Below, piece by piece: positions 11,707 through 21,407 of a stretch of 59,959 nt of DNA. The first letter of the stretch is position 1; each line of letters opens with the position of its first letter. This DNA comes from Desulfuromonadales bacterium (GTDB taxonomy: Bacteria > Desulfobacterota > Desulfuromonadia > Desulfuromonadales > BM103): positions 1 to 59,959 of the forward strand of contig JAQYVY010000020.1 in the NCBI GenBank assembly GCA_030145195.1, written 5' to 3'. The notes under the pieces were generated by a model. That model was given only the letters and a program-made list of their open reading frames with translations, searched no databases and was not told the DNA's origin. The position numbers and the translations under genes were made by a program.

Positions 11707-12503
11707 GCAAACACCCAGATCGCGTAGTAATAGGTTATGGGAAAGGCCAGCAGCAGACTGTCGAGACGATCAAGGATGCCACCATGCCCTGGAATAATGG
11801 TCCCGGAATCTTTTACGCCGAAACTGCGTTTCAATAAAGATTCAATGAGGTCACCAAGCTGACTGAAGATTCCGACACCTATGCCGAGTAAAACAACATC
11901 CATCAGACTCAATTCGGAGAAAAACCACAGTTTGCAGACCAAGGCACCGATAAGACTTCCAGCCAAGCCACCCACTGCTCCCTCGATGCTCTTCTTGGGA
12001 CTGACAGCTTCATAAAGCCGACGCCGTCCCCAGGTTTTTCCGACAAAGTAGGCGAGAGTATCGCTCGCCATAACGATGAGGAGGACGAGGAAAATCCAGT
12101 CTCGACCGTCCGGGAGCAAGCGCAGCAATCCAGCGTGCGCCAGCAACAACGGCACATAAAGCAACCCCAGCATGCTGACAGCCATGTCCCTGCCGACCTG
12201 CTGCATGTCCTGGAAACGGAAAAGATAGAGTAACGCGAGGAAGATTACTGAGAAAACGGGGCCAGCCAGAGCGAGTGGTGAATCGACAGCAAAGATCAGC
12301 CCCGCGCAGAGCAGCACACCGGTCGCAACAGAGAGAGAGGCTTCAAGTCGGCGGCTTGTGGGCAAGCCCATACGGTAAAATTCGTGCAATCCCAGAGCAC
12401 AGATGACGCAGATCACTCCGCCAAAAAGAACCGGGCTGGCATAGAGGACACAAAGGATGAGCAGAGGGAGGGCAATAAGTGCGGTCAGAATACGCTGTTT
12501 AAT
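11703..12503 (-). CDS. cdsA: Phosphatidate cytidylyltransferase, probable ATT start
   Basis: Makes CDP-diacylglycerol, the substrate of PssA earlier in the window. It is a polytopic membrane protein with the CdsA signature in its C-terminal part ([21 protein letters not shown]...[14 protein letters not shown]). Family members start (M)KQRILTAL-like, which in this frame is preceded by ATT at 12503-12501. A GGAGG Shine-Dalgarno lies 6 nt upstream, and no ATG, GTG or TTG lies near: the next Met is about 45 residues inside the protein. I therefore place the start at ATT, overlapping the uppS stop by 5 bp, which gives 266 aa. Reading further upstream in frame yields non-family sequence antisense to no known domain. 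Confidence 0.88.
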   Translation of the reverse strand: MKQRILTALIALPLLILCVLYASPVLFGGVICVICALGLHEFYRMGLPTSRRLEASLSVATGVLLCAGLIFAVDSPLALAGPVFSVIFLALLYLFRFQDMQQVGRDMAVSMLGLLYVPLLLAHAGLLRLLPDGRDWIFLVLLIVMASDTLAYFVGKTWGRRRLYEAVSPKKSIEGAVGGLAGSLIGALVCKLWFFSELSLMDVVLLGIGVGIFSQLGDLIESLLKRSFGVKDSGTIIPGHGGILDRLDSLLLAFPITYYYAIWVFA

Positions 12504-13245
12504 GGTTCTCCTCCGTGGTCTGAACGCTGCTTTTCTGCAATTGGGCACCAACCAGTCCGAAGCGTCGCTGGCGAAGGCTGTACTCTTGAAGAGCCAAGTG
12601 CAGTTGCTCTCTTGAGAAATCGGGCCAAAGGGTGTCCGTGAAATAGAGCTCCGAATAGGCCGCCTGCCAAAGCATAAAATTACTGATGCGCATTTCACCG
12701 CTGGTCCGAATCAACAGATCTGGATCGGGGAGACTGGCTGTATCGAGCCTGTTCGCAATCATTTCTTCAGAGATATCGGCCGCCTGTAGTTTGCCAGCGG
12801 CAACCTCACGCCCTATTTGCTGCACGGCTCGGGTCAATTCATTACGAGAACCGTAAGAGAGCGCCAAGTTCAGCACCATACGATCATTGCCAGCGGTTTC
12901 TTCCATGATCTCACGAAGAACATCGCTGATTGGATCCGGCAGTCGTTCCAGTTCCCCAATCGCCATCAAACGAATACCACGCTTCTGTAGCTGCCGTAAC
13001 TCTTTCTTCAGAAAAGACCCAAGCAGGCTCATAAGCGCCTCAACCTCATCTTGAGGGCGCCCCCAATTCTCGGAACTGAAAGCGTAGAGTGTCAGGCAGC
13101 GGATTCCGAGAACAAGGCATTCGTCGACAACGGACTGCACGACTTCCACCCCCTTGCGATGGCCGAGAATACGCGGCAGATGACGACGTTCAGCCCAGCG
13201 GCCATTGCCATCCATGATAATTGCAAGATGATTCGGAATCTGCAT
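12499..13245 (-). CDS. uppS: Undecaprenyl diphosphate synthase (cis-prenyltransferase)
   Basis: Builds the C55 lipid carrier of peptidoglycan and O-antigen synthesis from farnesyl diphosphate and isopentenyl diphosphate. The 248-aa protein starts MQIPNHLAIIMDGNGRWAERR; the catalytic Asp is in MDGNGRWA. It has LTLYAFSSENWGRP and the C-terminal DLLIRTSGEMRISNFMLWQAAYSELYF. Length is normal. It precedes cdsA with overlapping reading frames and follows the ferredoxin gene across a terminator-like hairpin. Confidence 0.97.
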   Translation of the reverse strand: MQIPNHLAIIMDGNGRWAERRHLPRILGHRKGVEVVQSVVDECLVLGIRCLTLYAFSSENWGRPQDEVEALMSLLGSFLKKELRQLQKRGIRLMAIGELERLPDPISDVLREIMEETAGNDRMVLNLALSYGSRNELTRAVQQIGREVAAGKLQAADISEEMIANRLDTASLPDPDLLIRTSGEMRISNFMLWQAAYSELYFTDTLWPDFSREQLHLALQEYSLRQRRFGLVGAQLQKSSVQTTEENH

Positions 13246-13349
13246 ATAAAAAACGATCCAAGTAAATCCAGGTAAAAGTTCAAGTTCAGTAAAATATCAC
13301 AATCATTATCAACCAGGCAACCGGCTGAGAAACATTTCAAAATTAAGAA

Positions 13350-13369
13350 AGGGCGCCCTGAGGCGCCCT
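13350..13369 (-). terminator. Terminator-like hairpin between ferredoxin gene and uppS
   Basis: Minus strand AGGGCGCC, TCAG loop, GGCGCCCT: a perfect 8-bp GC-rich stem with a tetraloop directly after the ferredoxin stop. The following T-tract (TTCTTAATTTT) is imperfect, so read-through into uppS is likely. Confidence 0.55.
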
Positions 13370-13372
13370 GAA

Positions 13373-13531
13373 TCAATCGGAAATTGCATTAACGGGACAT
13401 GTATCAACACAAGTTTGGCACTCGGTGCATTCGTCGATGATTGCGTAAATTTCACCCGACTCCACAATCGCATCGACCGGGCAGGAATCAACGCAGGTCC
13501 CGCATGAGATGCACTCTTCTGTAATTCTCAT
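13373..13531 (-). CDS. Small 2x[4Fe-4S] ferredoxin, 52 aa
   Basis: Electron carrier of the clostridial/bacterial 2[4Fe-4S] type. The 52 residues hold two complete C-x2-C-x2-C-x3-C-P motifs: CISCGTCVDSCP (Cys 7, 10, 13, 17) and CTECQTCVDTCP (Cys 35, 38, 41, 45). They are separated by a short loop, with the pseudo-twofold symmetry of the family. It starts at ATG 13531-13529 and stops with TGA 13375-13373. It lies inside the widely conserved frr-uppS interval, where most bacteria have no gene. A terminator-like hairpin follows. The redox partner cannot be told from sequence; an anaerobic metabolism is consistent with it. Confidence 0.93.
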   Translation of the reverse strand: MRITEECISCGTCVDSCPVDAIVESGEIYAIIDECTECQTCVDTCPVNAISD

Positions 13532-13565
13532 AGATAAAAACCTCCACATCAGTTCGGTGCGAAGA

Positions 13566-14123
13566 TCAGATCTCCATCAGATCCTTTTCCTTGTCCGCAA
13601 CCACCTGATCGACACGACCGACAAAAGCATCAGTCACTTCCTGAATTTCTTTTTCGCCACGTTTCAGTTCATCCTCGGAGATGTCTTTGTCCTTCTCCAA
13701 TTTTTTCAAAGTATCGTTGGCTTCACGACGCGCGTTGCGCACAGCAACCTTGCCATCTTCCCCCATTCGTTTGACTTGTTTGACCATCTCTTTGCGTCGC
13801 TCTTCAGTCAATGGTGGGAATGCCAGACGAATGAGCAGTCCATCCGACGACGGGTTTAAGCCAAGATCAGACTTAAGAATCGCTTTTTCAATCTCAGAAA
13901 CCAGGTTTTTTTCCCAAGGCTGGATCGTGATCAGGCGCGGTTCGGGAACAGCCAGAGTTGCCACCTGATTGAGTGGCGTTGGCGTTCCGTAGTAATCGAC
14001 CCGTACATCATCAAGCACAGTAAGAGAAGCACGACCGGTACGCACTTTGCCCAAGTCGCGCTTAAACGAATCCAGGGCTTTCACCATAGTAGCTTCGGCA
14101 ATCGATTTAACATCGGCAATCAT
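13566..14123 (-). CDS. frr: Ribosome recycling factor
   Basis: Splits post-termination ribosomes together with EF-G. The 185-aa protein has the expected two-domain make-up: N-terminal helix [20 protein letters not shown], the beta domain [29 protein letters not shown], and the long C-terminal helices with [38 protein letters not shown]. It follows pyrH by 4 bp, the standard order. Confidence 0.97.
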   Translation of the reverse strand: MIADVKSIAEATMVKALDSFKRDLGKVRTGRASLTVLDDVRVDYYGTPTPLNQVATLAVPEPRLITIQPWEKNLVSEIEKAILKSDLGLNPSSDGLLIRLAFPPLTEERRKEMVKQVKRMGEDGKVAVRNARREANDTLKKLEKDKDISEDELKRGEKEIQEVTDAFVGRVDQVVADKEKDLMEI

Positions 14124-14127
14124 GGCA

Positions 14128-14877
<750 letters not shown>

Positions 14878-15792
14878 TTACTTGGTCATCGCAGCAACTT
14901 CAGCCGCAAAATCATCTGCCTTCTTCTCAATGCCTTCACCAAGTTGGTAGCGAGAATAAGCCACGAGGGTTGCCTGACCACCGAGTTCCTTAGCCAAATC
15001 CTCTATAACCTTACTCACTTTCCTATCAGTATCAATGACATAAACCTGTTCGAGCAGACAGGTTTCACCAAAGAACTTATTGATCTGGCCTTCAATAATT
15101 TTTTCGACAATATTTTCTGGTTTACCACTCTCCAGAGCCTTGACGCGCATGATTTCCTTCTCACGCTCAACGATATCTGCGGGGACATCGTTACGGCTCA
15201 AGTACTGAGGACCAGCTGCGGCAACGTGCATAGCGAGCAGACGGGCGGTCTCAGCAAGCAGGGGCGAATCGGCCTTGTCGGAATCGATCTGCACCAACAC
15301 TCCGATCTTGCCACCGCCATGAACATAGGAAGCCGTCACACCAGGCTTCGCTTCAAGACGAGTAAAACGGCGGATATTCATATTCTCGCCAATTGTCGCA
15401 ATTTGGTGGGTCAACTCGTCACCAACACTACGACCAGAAGCGGCAGAATCAAGGTCTTTGAGTGCATCGAGATCCGCAGGGGATTGATTCAGAATGACAT
15501 CAGCAACGCCATTAACAAAACCTTGGAAAGCCTCATTTTTAGCGACAAAGTCAGTTTCGGAGTTAACCTCCACCAAAGCGCCACTGGTGCCATTACCGAC
15601 AGCGGCAATCATACCCTCGGCAGCGACCCGGCCTGATTTCTTGGCCGCAGCGGAGAGGCCTTTTTTTCGTAGCAGGTCGATTGCCTGCTCCATATCACCG
15701 TTCGCTTCGCTCAGAGCTTTTTTACAATCCATCATACCGGCACCAGTTTTGGCGCGCAGTTCACCTACCATTTTTGCAGTAATTGTTGCCAC
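14878..15792 (-). CDS. tsf: Translation elongation factor Ts
   Basis: GDP-exchange factor for EF-Tu. The 304-aa protein is the long form: N-terminal UBA-like domain MATITAKMVGELRAKTGAGMMDCKKALSEANGD, EF-Tu contact segment VNSETDFVAKNEAF, and a duplicated core domain. The mid part includes VGVLVQI-type and QPYLSRNDVP-type segments (here IGVLVQIDSD and PQYLSRNDVPADI). It lies 27 bp upstream of pyrH but nearly 300 bp after rpsB, behind two terminator-like hairpins. Confidence 0.97.
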   Translation of the reverse strand: MATITAKMVGELRAKTGAGMMDCKKALSEANGDMEQAIDLLRKKGLSAAAKKSGRVAAEGMIAAVGNGTSGALVEVNSETDFVAKNEAFQGFVNGVADVILNQSPADLDALKDLDSAASGRSVGDELTHQIATIGENMNIRRFTRLEAKPGVTASYVHGGGKIGVLVQIDSDKADSPLLAETARLLAMHVAAAGPQYLSRNDVPADIVEREKEIMRVKALESGKPENIVEKIIEGQINKFFGETCLLEQVYVIDTDRKVSKVIEDLAKELGGQATLVAYSRYQLGEGIEKKADDFAAEVAAMTK

Positions 15793-15893
15793 TGTAGACC
15801 TCCTGTTTTATGACCGTTGGTTCCTAAAATGTGAATACGTAGTTAAATTTCGAAGGCAAAAAAGGAAAGCACTTGGGCTGGATAATTACTTCA

Positions 15894-15946
15894 AAAACCT
15901 GAGCTGAACCCAATAACGTTCAGCGATATTTTTTTGGGTGCTCAGG
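15894..15946 (-). terminator. Bulged terminator-like hairpin upstream of tsf
   Basis: Minus strand CCTGAGC...GCTCAGG (7 bp) plus ACCCAA/TTGGGT (6 bp) with a 3-nt bulge, followed by TTTTTG. It is the second terminator-like structure between rpsB and tsf and could be an attenuator that sets the S2:EF-Ts ratio. Confidence 0.55.
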
Positions 15947-16032
15947 CAATCCAGTGACTTGCTCTCTTTGCCATCAGTCACTTACAAATTCAGGATAAAA
16001 GCTGAAAACAGATAATCTTAACCGACTCTGGT

Positions 16033-16064
16033 AAAAAGGCGGCTGCAAAGCAGACCGCCTTTAT
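16033..16064 (-). terminator. Terminator downstream of rpsB
   Basis: Stem AAAGGCGG...CCGCCTTT with inner CTGC/GCAG pairing, then TTTTT on the minus strand, 20 bp after the rpsB stop. Confidence 0.7.
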
Positions 16065-16086
16065 TATTTCAACTCATTTCATAGGT

Positions 16087-17049
16087 TTAGGCTTTCTTTG
16101 GAGCGTCCACATCAGCGGCAGGTTCAGCAACCTTTTCGACCGGGGCAGCAACCTCTTCAACCGGGGCAGCAACTTCTTCGACCGGGGCAGCAACCTCTTC
16201 GACCGGGGCAGCAACCTCTTCGACCGGGGCAGCAACCTCTTCGACCGGGGCAGCAGCCTTTTCGACCGGGGCAGCAGCCTTTTCGACCGGGGCAACAGCG
16301 GCAGCTTCGACTTTTTCCTCAACCTCCTGGTCTGCGCCTTCGGCATCGTTGCGCAGCTTCTCTTCACGCGCGGCGGCCCCTTCAATACAGGCTTCAGCCA
16401 TTTTGGAAGAGAAGAGTCGGATGGCGCGGATGGCGTCATCGTTGCCGGGGATAATATAGTCGATACCGTCAGGATTACAGTTGGTATCAACCACGGCTAC
16501 GACCGGGATTCCAAGCTTGCGGGCTTCCTTAACAGCGATTTCTTCTTTGTTAGGATCAACAATGAAGATGGCAGCTGGCAAACGGGTCATATTCTTGATT
16601 CCGCCAAGACTCTTTTCCAGCTTGGCTTTTTCACGATCCAACTGCAGGACTTCTTTCTTGAGAAGCAAATCGTAAGTACCGTCTTCAGACATGACTTCGA
16701 TTTTCTTGAGACGATCAATACTGCGCTTGATGGTGGAGAAGTTGGTCAACATGCCACCCAGCCAGCGATTGTTAACATAGTACTGGTCGGAGCGAACAGC
16801 TTCTTCCATAATCGAATCCTGAGCCTGCTTTTTGGTCCCCACAAACAGGACCTTTTCGCCATTTTTGGCGATTTCGCTGACAAAGCTGTAAGCGTTCCGG
16901 AAATAACGAACCGTCTTTTGCAGGTCGATGATGTAGATACCATTGCGCGCGCCGAAGATATAAGGCTTCATCTTGGGATTCCAGCGACGAGTCTGATGAC
17001 CGAAATGAACGCCAGCCTCCAGTAATTGCTTCATTGTAATCTGTGCCAT
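16087..17049 (-). CDS. rpsB: 30S ribosomal protein S2 with repetitive C-terminal tail
   Basis: Ribosomal small-subunit protein; the first about 240 residues are ordinary S2 ([27 protein letters not shown]..., [50 protein letters not shown]). The protein is 320 aa, about 70 longer than usual. The added tail is acidic and built of eight heptads of the form APVE(E/K)(V/A)A. SD AGGAGC precedes the ATG. Promoter TTGCCT-17-TATACG lies about 120 bp upstream. The leader contains a perfect hairpin at 17109-17125 and may take part in S2 autoregulation. Confidence 0.97.
   Translation of the reverse strand: MAQITMKQLLEAGVHFGHQTRRWNPKMKPYIFGARNGIYIIDLQKTVRYFRNAYSFVSEIAKNGEKVLFVGTKKQAQDSIMEEAVRSDQYYVNNRWLGGMLTNFSTIKRSIDRLKKIEVMSEDGTYDLLLKKEVLQLDREKAKLEKSLGGIKNMTRLPAAIFIVDPNKEEIAVKEARKLGIPVVAVVDTNCNPDGIDYIIPGNDDAIRAIRLFSSKMAEACIEGAAAREEKLRNDAEGADQEVEEKVEAAAVAPVEKAAAPVEKAAAPVEEVAAPVEEVAAPVEEVAAPVEEVAAPVEEVAAPVEKVAEPAADVDAPKKA
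16126..16310. repeat. 21-bp in-frame tandem repeat in rpsB 3' end
   Basis: About eight units of 21 bp encode the APVE(E/K)(V/A)A heptads; the central five units are nearly identical at the DNA level. Length polymorphism by replication slippage in multiples of 21 bp would keep the frame. Confidence 0.95.
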
Positions 17050-17168
17050 TGTGTAGCTCCTTAATTCTTAGGTTTTTGGCCGCCGTCTCCGTCATCCCCG
17101 CATGCCGACCTGATACAATATCAGGCACCCGACTCAGGTCAGAAGACGTGTGTATTGAACAGCTCATC

Positions 17169-17197
17169 CGTATAGCATGAGACTTTTTATAAGGCAA
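17169..17197 (-). promoter_or_regulatory. Promoter of rpsB
   Basis: Minus strand TTGCCT (17197-17192), 17-nt spacer, TATACG (17174-17169). The transcript would have a leader of about 110 nt containing CCTGATA-TTG-TATCAGG (17125-17109), a possible S2 operator. Confidence 0.55.
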
Positions 17198-17252
17198 GGG
17201 CTTTTTCGACATAAACCCCGTTTACAACTTCGTTAAGACTGTAATAGTATGC

Positions 17253-18440
17253 GTGACTATGCCTGGATCACAAGTTTATCGATATATCCTTCGGGAGGTC
17301 CTAGGACCTACCCTGCTCTGTCTCCTGATCTTCACTATGGTTCTGCTCATGGGACGCCTCGTCAAGTTGGTCGATTTGATCATCAACAAGGGGGTTTCTC
17401 CCAGCGACATCATGGTGCTGTTCGCGACCCTGTTGCCATCCTTTCTAACCATATCCTTACCGCTGGCCTTTCTCATGGGGATCATGATCGGCCTCGGCCG
17501 CATGTCGGCCGACAGCGAAACCGTGGCACTCAAGTCAGCAGGCATCGGCCTGGCGAGGATTTCTATTCCCGTCTTCGCCCTGGCACTCATTTTTGCGTTA
17601 CTGACTGGCATGGCCGGGCTTTGGGCCAAGCCCTGGGGTTATCGTGCCTTTAAAGCCAAATCCTTCGAAATCACTAAGCAAAAAGCAACCATCGGTTTTC
17701 AACCACGAATTTTCATGAACCAGTTCGACAATCTAGTGGTCTATGCCAATGAAATCGATGAACACGCTGACCAGATGCATAATCTTTTTATTGTTGAGAA
17801 AAAACCGGAGGCCACCTCCTGGGTCTTTGCCGACACCGGCAACATCATGACTGACGAACAGAATGAAACCGTGACGATCCGCCTGCACGACGGAGTTATT
17901 CACCGTCAGAAAACCGACTCGGTGGACAACTACCAACTGATTCACTTTCGCAACTACGATGTTCAACCCAACATTTCTTCAGCAGTAAACACAGTCAGAA
18001 CAGGCCGACAACGCCCCAAAGAGCTCCCTACGGGGAAACTATGGACCAGCATCGATCAAGCAAAGAATCCCGCCAGAGCCCAGGCACTGAAGGCCGAACT
18101 GCACCAGCGGCTCTGTTCACCCCTGGCGCCGCTACTCTTTGCTCTCTTCGGCCTGCCCTTCAGCATGCAATCGCACCGCTCTGGCCGCAGCGGCGGCTTT
18201 GTCATGGGCCTTATTATCTATCTCTGCTACTATTTCCTATTGTCCGCAGCAGACACCCTTACGGTGGAAGCCGCCGTATCACCATGGCTCTCCTTCTGGG
18301 CCCTCCACGCGGCACTATTCATCATAGGAATCTATCTCCTGCGTCAAAGCGCTCTGGAAAAACCGAATCTACTAGCGATTTGGGTCGATCAAACGCTGGA
18401 CACCATCAAAAAGAGGACGCAAAAAGATGCTGACCGTTGA
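17253..18440 (+). CDS. lptF: LPS export ABC transporter permease LptF
   Basis: One of two inner-membrane permeases that, with LptB2, drive lipopolysaccharide through the Lpt bridge. The 395-aa protein begins SQVYRYILREVLGPTLLCLLIFTMVLLMGRLVKLVDLIINKGVS, the YjgP/YjgQ family start. It has three N-terminal membrane helices, a periplasmic beta-jellyroll (about 120-260) and three C-terminal helices including FALFGLPFSMQSHRSGRSGGF. The start is GTG 17253 or ATG 17259; neither has a clear Shine-Dalgarno. It overlaps lptG by 14 bp and is divergent from rpsB. Confidence 0.93.
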   Translation: MTMPGSQVYRYILREVLGPTLLCLLIFTMVLLMGRLVKLVDLIINKGVSPSDIMVLFATLLPSFLTISLPLAFLMGIMIGLGRMSADSETVALKSAGIGLARISIPVFALALIFALLTGMAGLWAKPWGYRAFKAKSFEITKQKATIGFQPRIFMNQFDNLVVYANEIDEHADQMHNLFIVEKKPEATSWVFADTGNIMTDEQNETVTIRLHDGVIHRQKTDSVDNYQLIHFRNYDVQPNISSAVNTVRTGRQRPKELPTGKLWTSIDQAKNPARAQALKAELHQRLCSPLAPLLFALFGLPFSMQSHRSGRSGGFVMGLIIYLCYYFLLSAADTLTVEAAVSPWLSFWALHAALFIIGIYLLRQSALEKPNLLAIWVDQTLDTIKKRTQKDADR

Positions 18441-19512
18441 CCGCTATATCCTGGCCACCTTCGGCAAGAGCCTGGCGGTTGTTCTACTCGCTCTGGTTTC
18501 CCTCTACAGCCTGATCGAATTTTTGGAAAAGGTTGATGACTTCATCGAGCACCAGGCAAACCTGACGCATTACCTGCTCTACCCGCTGCACCATTTGCCG
18601 ACCATGCTCTCCAACGCGTTGCCAATGGCGGTCCTGTTGGCGACCTTTGCTACCGTTGGCAGTCTCTCGCGAACCAGCCAGTTGACAGCGATGCTGGTCG
18701 GCGGCATCAGCTTCAATCGCATCAGCAGACCGCTTTTTCTCGGTAGCCTGCTGCTAAGCGGCCTGGTCTTTCTGGCCAATCTCTGGCTGGTACCCTGGTC
18801 AGCACGCGAAGCTGAATATATTTTGGAAACCGAAATCAAAGGCAAAGGTACACAGACTGTATCCAAACAGGATCTGTACTTTCGTGACCATGACCGGATC
18901 GTCAGCGCTGCCCACGCCTTCCCGACCAAAGGCCTTATTGTCGGGCTGACCATTGTTGAGTTCAACGATCATTTTCAACCACTCAGACGCATTCAGGCTG
19001 AGCAGGCCCAACATGTCGAAGACGGCAAGTGGCAACTCATCAATGCGGTCACTTGGAAGTTCTCTCCAGAGACCAGAGCACTGGCCTCCTTTGACAAGAC
19101 GCCTAAGCTGACCTTTGACCTGCAACGACGCCCGGAGGAAATGCTGCAACTCTGGAAAGACCCAACAGAAATGACTTTCGGCGAGCTGCTTCATTTTACC
19201 GAAAAACTCAGCCAGGAAGGACACGACCCGAAGCCCTACCAGGTTGAGACCCATATGCGCATTGCCCGGTCGGCAACACCGCTGATCATGGTTCTGCTCG
19301 GCATCCCCTTTGCCCTGCAACGCGGTCGCAATGCCAGCTTCGCTCTCGGCATCGTCACCAGCCTGATTATCTTTCTGGTCTACTTTCTGCTTTATGCCGT
19401 CTTCGCCGCCTTTGGTGCCGCCGCGATCTTGCCGCCCGTTCTGGCGGCCTGGGCAGCCAACATCCTGATGGCCCTGATCGGCACCTGGTTCTTTTTACGA
19501 GTTCAAGGTTAA
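18427..19512 (+). CDS. lptG: LPS export ABC transporter permease LptG
   Basis: Partner of LptF. The 361-aa protein has the same layout: MLTVDRYILATFGKSLAVVLLALVSLYSLIEFLEKVDDFIEH at the N-terminus, LSNALPMAVLLATFATVGSLSRTSQLTAML (the second/third membrane helices), a periplasmic domain, and C-terminal ATPLIMVLLGIPFALQRGRNASFALGIVTSLIIFLVYF. Overlap with lptF implies coupled translation and equal stoichiometry. A bidirectional terminator separates it from the convergent ahcY. Confidence 0.93.
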   Translation: MLTVDRYILATFGKSLAVVLLALVSLYSLIEFLEKVDDFIEHQANLTHYLLYPLHHLPTMLSNALPMAVLLATFATVGSLSRTSQLTAMLVGGISFNRISRPLFLGSLLLSGLVFLANLWLVPWSAREAEYILETEIKGKGTQTVSKQDLYFRDHDRIVSAAHAFPTKGLIVGLTIVEFNDHFQPLRRIQAEQAQHVEDGKWQLINAVTWKFSPETRALASFDKTPKLTFDLQRRPEEMLQLWKDPTEMTFGELLHFTEKLSQEGHDPKPYQVETHMRIARSATPLIMVLLGIPFALQRGRNASFALGIVTSLIIFLVYFLLYAVFAAFGAAAILPPVLAAWAANILMALIGTWFFLRVQG

Positions 19513-19536
19513 TTCTCGTCCCAAAGAAAACAAACA

Positions 19537-19575
19537 AAAAAGCCAGGACCGATTTAAACCGGACCTGGCTTTTTC
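19537..19575. terminator. Bidirectional terminator between lptG and ahcY
   Basis: AAAAAAGCCAGG...CCTGGCTTTTT with additional GACC/GGTC-type inner pairing. It has A-rich and T-rich flanks on both sides and is placed between two convergent genes. Confidence 0.85.
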
Positions 19576-19599
19576 TATATCAAACTTCTCAGAGAATAA

Positions 19600-21057
19600 T
19601 TAATACCGGTAGGTATCAGGCTTGTACGGCCCCGCTACCGGAATTCCGAGATAATCAGACTGCTCCTGACTGAGGACCGTCAATTGTGCACCAAGTTTGC
19701 CAAGATGCAGACGGGCGACCTTCTCATCAAGAGACTTGGGCAAAACAAAAACCTCATTTTTATACTGGTCTGAACGCAAGAACAGTTCGATCTGCGCCAT
19801 GACCTGGTTGGTAAAGCTGTTCGACATCACAAACGAAGGGTGGCCGGTAGCGCAACCCAGGTTGAGGAGACGGCCCTCGGCCAGAATGATAATGGCGTGG
19901 CCATCAGGGAAAATCCACTGGTCGACCTGGTTGCCATGCTCACGTGGATTCTTGATATTCACTTTTTGAACACCAGCGACCTTTTCCAGTTGCGCCATCT
20001 CAATCTCGTTGTCAAAGTGTCCGATATTACCAACGATGGCGTTATGCTTCATCTTCTCCATGTGCTCGACCCGGATGATATCCTTGTTGCCGGTGGTGCT
20101 GACAAAAATGTCAGCCGTAGCGACGACATTTTCGAGGGTATTCACTTCGTAACCCTCCATCAAGGCCTGCAAAGCACAGATCGGGTCGATCTCGGTGACG
20201 ATCACGCGAGCGCCCTGGCCGCGCAGCGACTGGCAGCAGCCTTTACCGACATCACCATAACCACAGACCACAGCGATCTTGCCGGAGATCATCACATCCG
20301 TCGCTCTCATGATGCCGTCAACCAGACTATGGCGGCAGCCGTAGACATTGTCGAATTTGCTTTTGGTGACCGAGTCATTGACGTTCATCGCCGGGAACGG
20401 TAGCTTGCCATCTTTCTGCAACTGATAAAGGCGATGCACCCCGGTGGTGGTTTCTTCGGTTACACCTTTGATCGAATTGCAGATGGCGGTCCAATCGATT
20501 TTCTTGCCTTCAATAGAGTTTTTCAGGTTACTGACCATTTCGCGCCAATCTTCCGGGTCGTCCTCGGTGCAGACGGGCACACCCTGCTCCTGCCACTCCG
20601 TTCCGTAGAGAACCATCATCGTGGCATCGCCGCCGTCATCAAGGATCATGTTCGGCAACTGGCCGTTTGGCCAATTCAAGGCCTGCTCCGTACACCACCA
20701 GTACTCATTGAGGGTCTCGCCCATCCAGGCAAAGACCGGAACCCCTTTGGGAGCATCGACCGTACCGTCACGCCCCACGGCAACAGCCGCGGCAGCCTGG
20801 TTCTGAGTCGAAAAAATATTGCACGAGGCCCAACGCACTTCAGCGCCAAGATCGACCAGCGTTTCGATCAACACGGCCGTCTGAATCGTCATATGCAGAG
20901 AACCGGTGATCCGGGCACCTTTAAGCGGCTGCTGATCGCGATATTCATCGCGCAAAGAAACCAGGCCCGGCATTTCGATTTCGGCCAGTTCGATTTCCTT
21001 GCGGCCCAGAACTGAGAGGGACAGGTCTAAAACTTTAAAATCCTGATTCATTGACAT
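19600..21057 (-). CDS. ahcY: S-adenosylhomocysteine hydrolase
   Basis: Cleaves S-adenosylhomocysteine (SAH) to adenosine and homocysteine, relieving product inhibition of methyltransferases. The 485-aa sequence has the NAD-binding [20 protein letters not shown], the substrate segments [36 protein letters not shown] and [13 protein letters not shown], and the C-terminal KPDTYRY. I place the start at ATG 21057-21055 ([12 protein letters not shown]): AGGAG lies 9 nt upstream and in-frame sequence further upstream is hydrophobic and unlike the family. The ArsR-methyltransferase gene upstream on the same strand suggests SAH-linked control. Confidence 0.97.
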   Translation of the reverse strand: MSMNQDFKVLDLSLSVLGRKEIELAEIEMPGLVSLRDEYRDQQPLKGARITGSLHMTIQTAVLIETLVDLGAEVRWASCNIFSTQNQAAAAVAVGRDGTVDAPKGVPVFAWMGETLNEYWWCTEQALNWPNGQLPNMILDDGGDATMMVLYGTEWQEQGVPVCTEDDPEDWREMVSNLKNSIEGKKIDWTAICNSIKGVTEETTTGVHRLYQLQKDGKLPFPAMNVNDSVTKSKFDNVYGCRHSLVDGIMRATDVMISGKIAVVCGYGDVGKGCCQSLRGQGARVIVTEIDPICALQALMEGYEVNTLENVVATADIFVSTTGNKDIIRVEHMEKMKHNAIVGNIGHFDNEIEMAQLEKVAGVQKVNIKNPREHGNQVDQWIFPDGHAIIILAEGRLLNLGCATGHPSFVMSNSFTNQVMAQIELFLRSDQYKNEVFVLPKSLDEKVARLHLGKLGAQLTVLSQEQSDYLGIPVAGPYKPDTYRY

Positions 21058-21177
21058 CTGATAATTCTCCTGTGATTGGTTTATGGTTTTACAAACTTGA
21101 AAAGTTACAACTCTATAACCCAAACATAGATAATACGTCTTTACACCAAAACAGTAAGAGTTGAAAACAAAAGACCA

Positions 21178-21290
21178 ACGCAAAGGCGCTAAGAAAAACC
21201 AAGAAAGAGGCAAAGGGAGACTATCCTCGTATTTTAGTATGGTTTTCTTTGCGGGCTTTCTCTACCTCTTTGCGTCTTTGCGATAAAACC
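21178..21290. repeat. Long imperfect inverted repeat of the CGCAAAGACGC type
   Basis: The left arm starts ACGCAAAGGCGCTAAGA; the reverse complement of the right arm reads TCGCAAAGACGCAAAGAGG. The unit fills the 350-bp gap between ahcY and its upstream neighbour. A single arm with 20/23 identity recurs at 59931-59953, so this is an interspersed repeat family rather than a local terminator. No coding potential was seen in the gap. Confidence 0.75.
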
Positions 21291-21407
21291 TTGTAGCCTT
21301 TGTTTGGGTTATAAGTCCGTTTAAAAAAGGCTTTATTTGTCTTTGCTTTTATTTTGGTTATAGACTCATAAAAGTTATAGCCCTGCTCTGTTTACTAAAG
21401 CGTCAAC

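Noticed and set aside
12504-12698. Upstream extension of the cdsA frame to an ATG at 12698
   Set aside because: The extra 65 residues are antisense-like readings of uppS with no CdsA similarity, and the ribosome site points to the ATT start.
16126-16310. Short regularly spaced repeats considered as a CRISPR array
   Set aside because: The unit is 21 bp with no spacers and lies in frame within rpsB.
16074-16490. Long reading frames rich in Arg/Lys/Pro/Gln opposite and across the rpsB 3' end
   Set aside because: They are other-frame readings of the 21-bp repeat in rpsB; the S2 frame is conserved and explains the sequence.
19513-19599. Small gene between lptG and ahcY
   Set aside because: The space is fully taken by a bidirectional terminator.
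21058-21407. SAH riboswitch upstream of ahcY
   Set aside because: No conserved SAH-riboswitch core was recognised; the gap is occupied by the interspersed inverted repeat. An Infernal scan would settle it.
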